From Doryteuthis pealeii (lineage: Eukaryota > Mollusca > Cephalopoda > Myopsida > Loliginidae): a stretch of DNA of 64,000 nucleotides. A model generated the notes under the pieces. That model made no database searches, was not told the DNA's origin, and saw only the letters and a program-made list of their open reading frames with translations. The stretch is from NCBI GenBank assembly GCA_023376005.1, contig CM042145.1:14799222-14863221 (forward strand), written 5' to 3'. Shown one piece after another: positions 63,851 to 64,000 of this stretch (position 1 is its first letter; the number at the start of each line of letters is the position of its first letter). A program made the position numbers and the translations under genes.

Positions 63851-64000
63851 AGTATCTACACATTTTGACTAAGTTAAAAAAAAAAAAGGAATACAAATTC
63901 AAATAATTTCACAAAATTTATTATCGAAATATTCGTGCTATTCTTTGAAACATTTATATGACACTTTCTCAACGGCATCAAGGATTCCACTCCAGTTAAA

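Overview
The window is animal nuclear DNA: AT-rich, intron-dominated, full of (AT)n, (GT)n and (GA)n microsatellites, tRNA-derived SINEs and decayed retroelements. There is one recognisable host gene. A mollusc, quite possibly a cephalopod, is my best guess from the invertebrate-type TRPV channel, the SINE types, the Penelope-like remnants and the TTAGGG-type repeats. This is inference, not proof.

Layout. Positions 1-14103 form a giant inverted repeat: arms of about 7 kb around a loop near 7052-7093. Positions 15370-21232 are a third copy, in the same orientation as the left arm, with a 10-N gap at 16491-16500. The two palindrome arms differ mainly by scattered 1-2 base indels, while the third copy differs from the left arm largely by clean substitutions. 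That looks like an untrimmed fold-back long read joined to the other haplotype. A genuine palindrome is not excluded.

From 22671 to 62887 the minus strand carries twelve exons, found by joining GT-AG splice sites in phase, of a TRPV-family cation channel. They encode about 546 residues: ankyrin repeats, S1-S6, the pore loop and the TRP helix. The first N-terminal exons lie beyond the right edge. The C-terminal exons would be expected left of 22671, where the assembly becomes duplicated. Exon 6 has an apparent one-base deletion that breaks the frame.

The introns (0.2-8 kb) are a museum of mobile elements. They hold SINE families, LINE 3' ends, LTR-like blocks, a mariner remnant, a GIY-YIG fragment of a Penelope-like element, a MITE and a hAT-like end. 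They also hold a 2.5-kb 53-bp minisatellite, a 160-bp tandem array, and many fold-back elements with long inverted arms.

The most interesting layer is a set of hammerhead-ribozyme-like motifs, usually next to or inside fold-back repeats. Several have helix I, the conserved core, helix II and a palindromic or near-palindromic helix III. This architecture is known from Penelope-like elements, where very short stem III forms cleave as dimers. A second recurrent structure is a fold-back hairpin whose loop carries TTAGGG-like repeats; it occurs at three unrelated loci.
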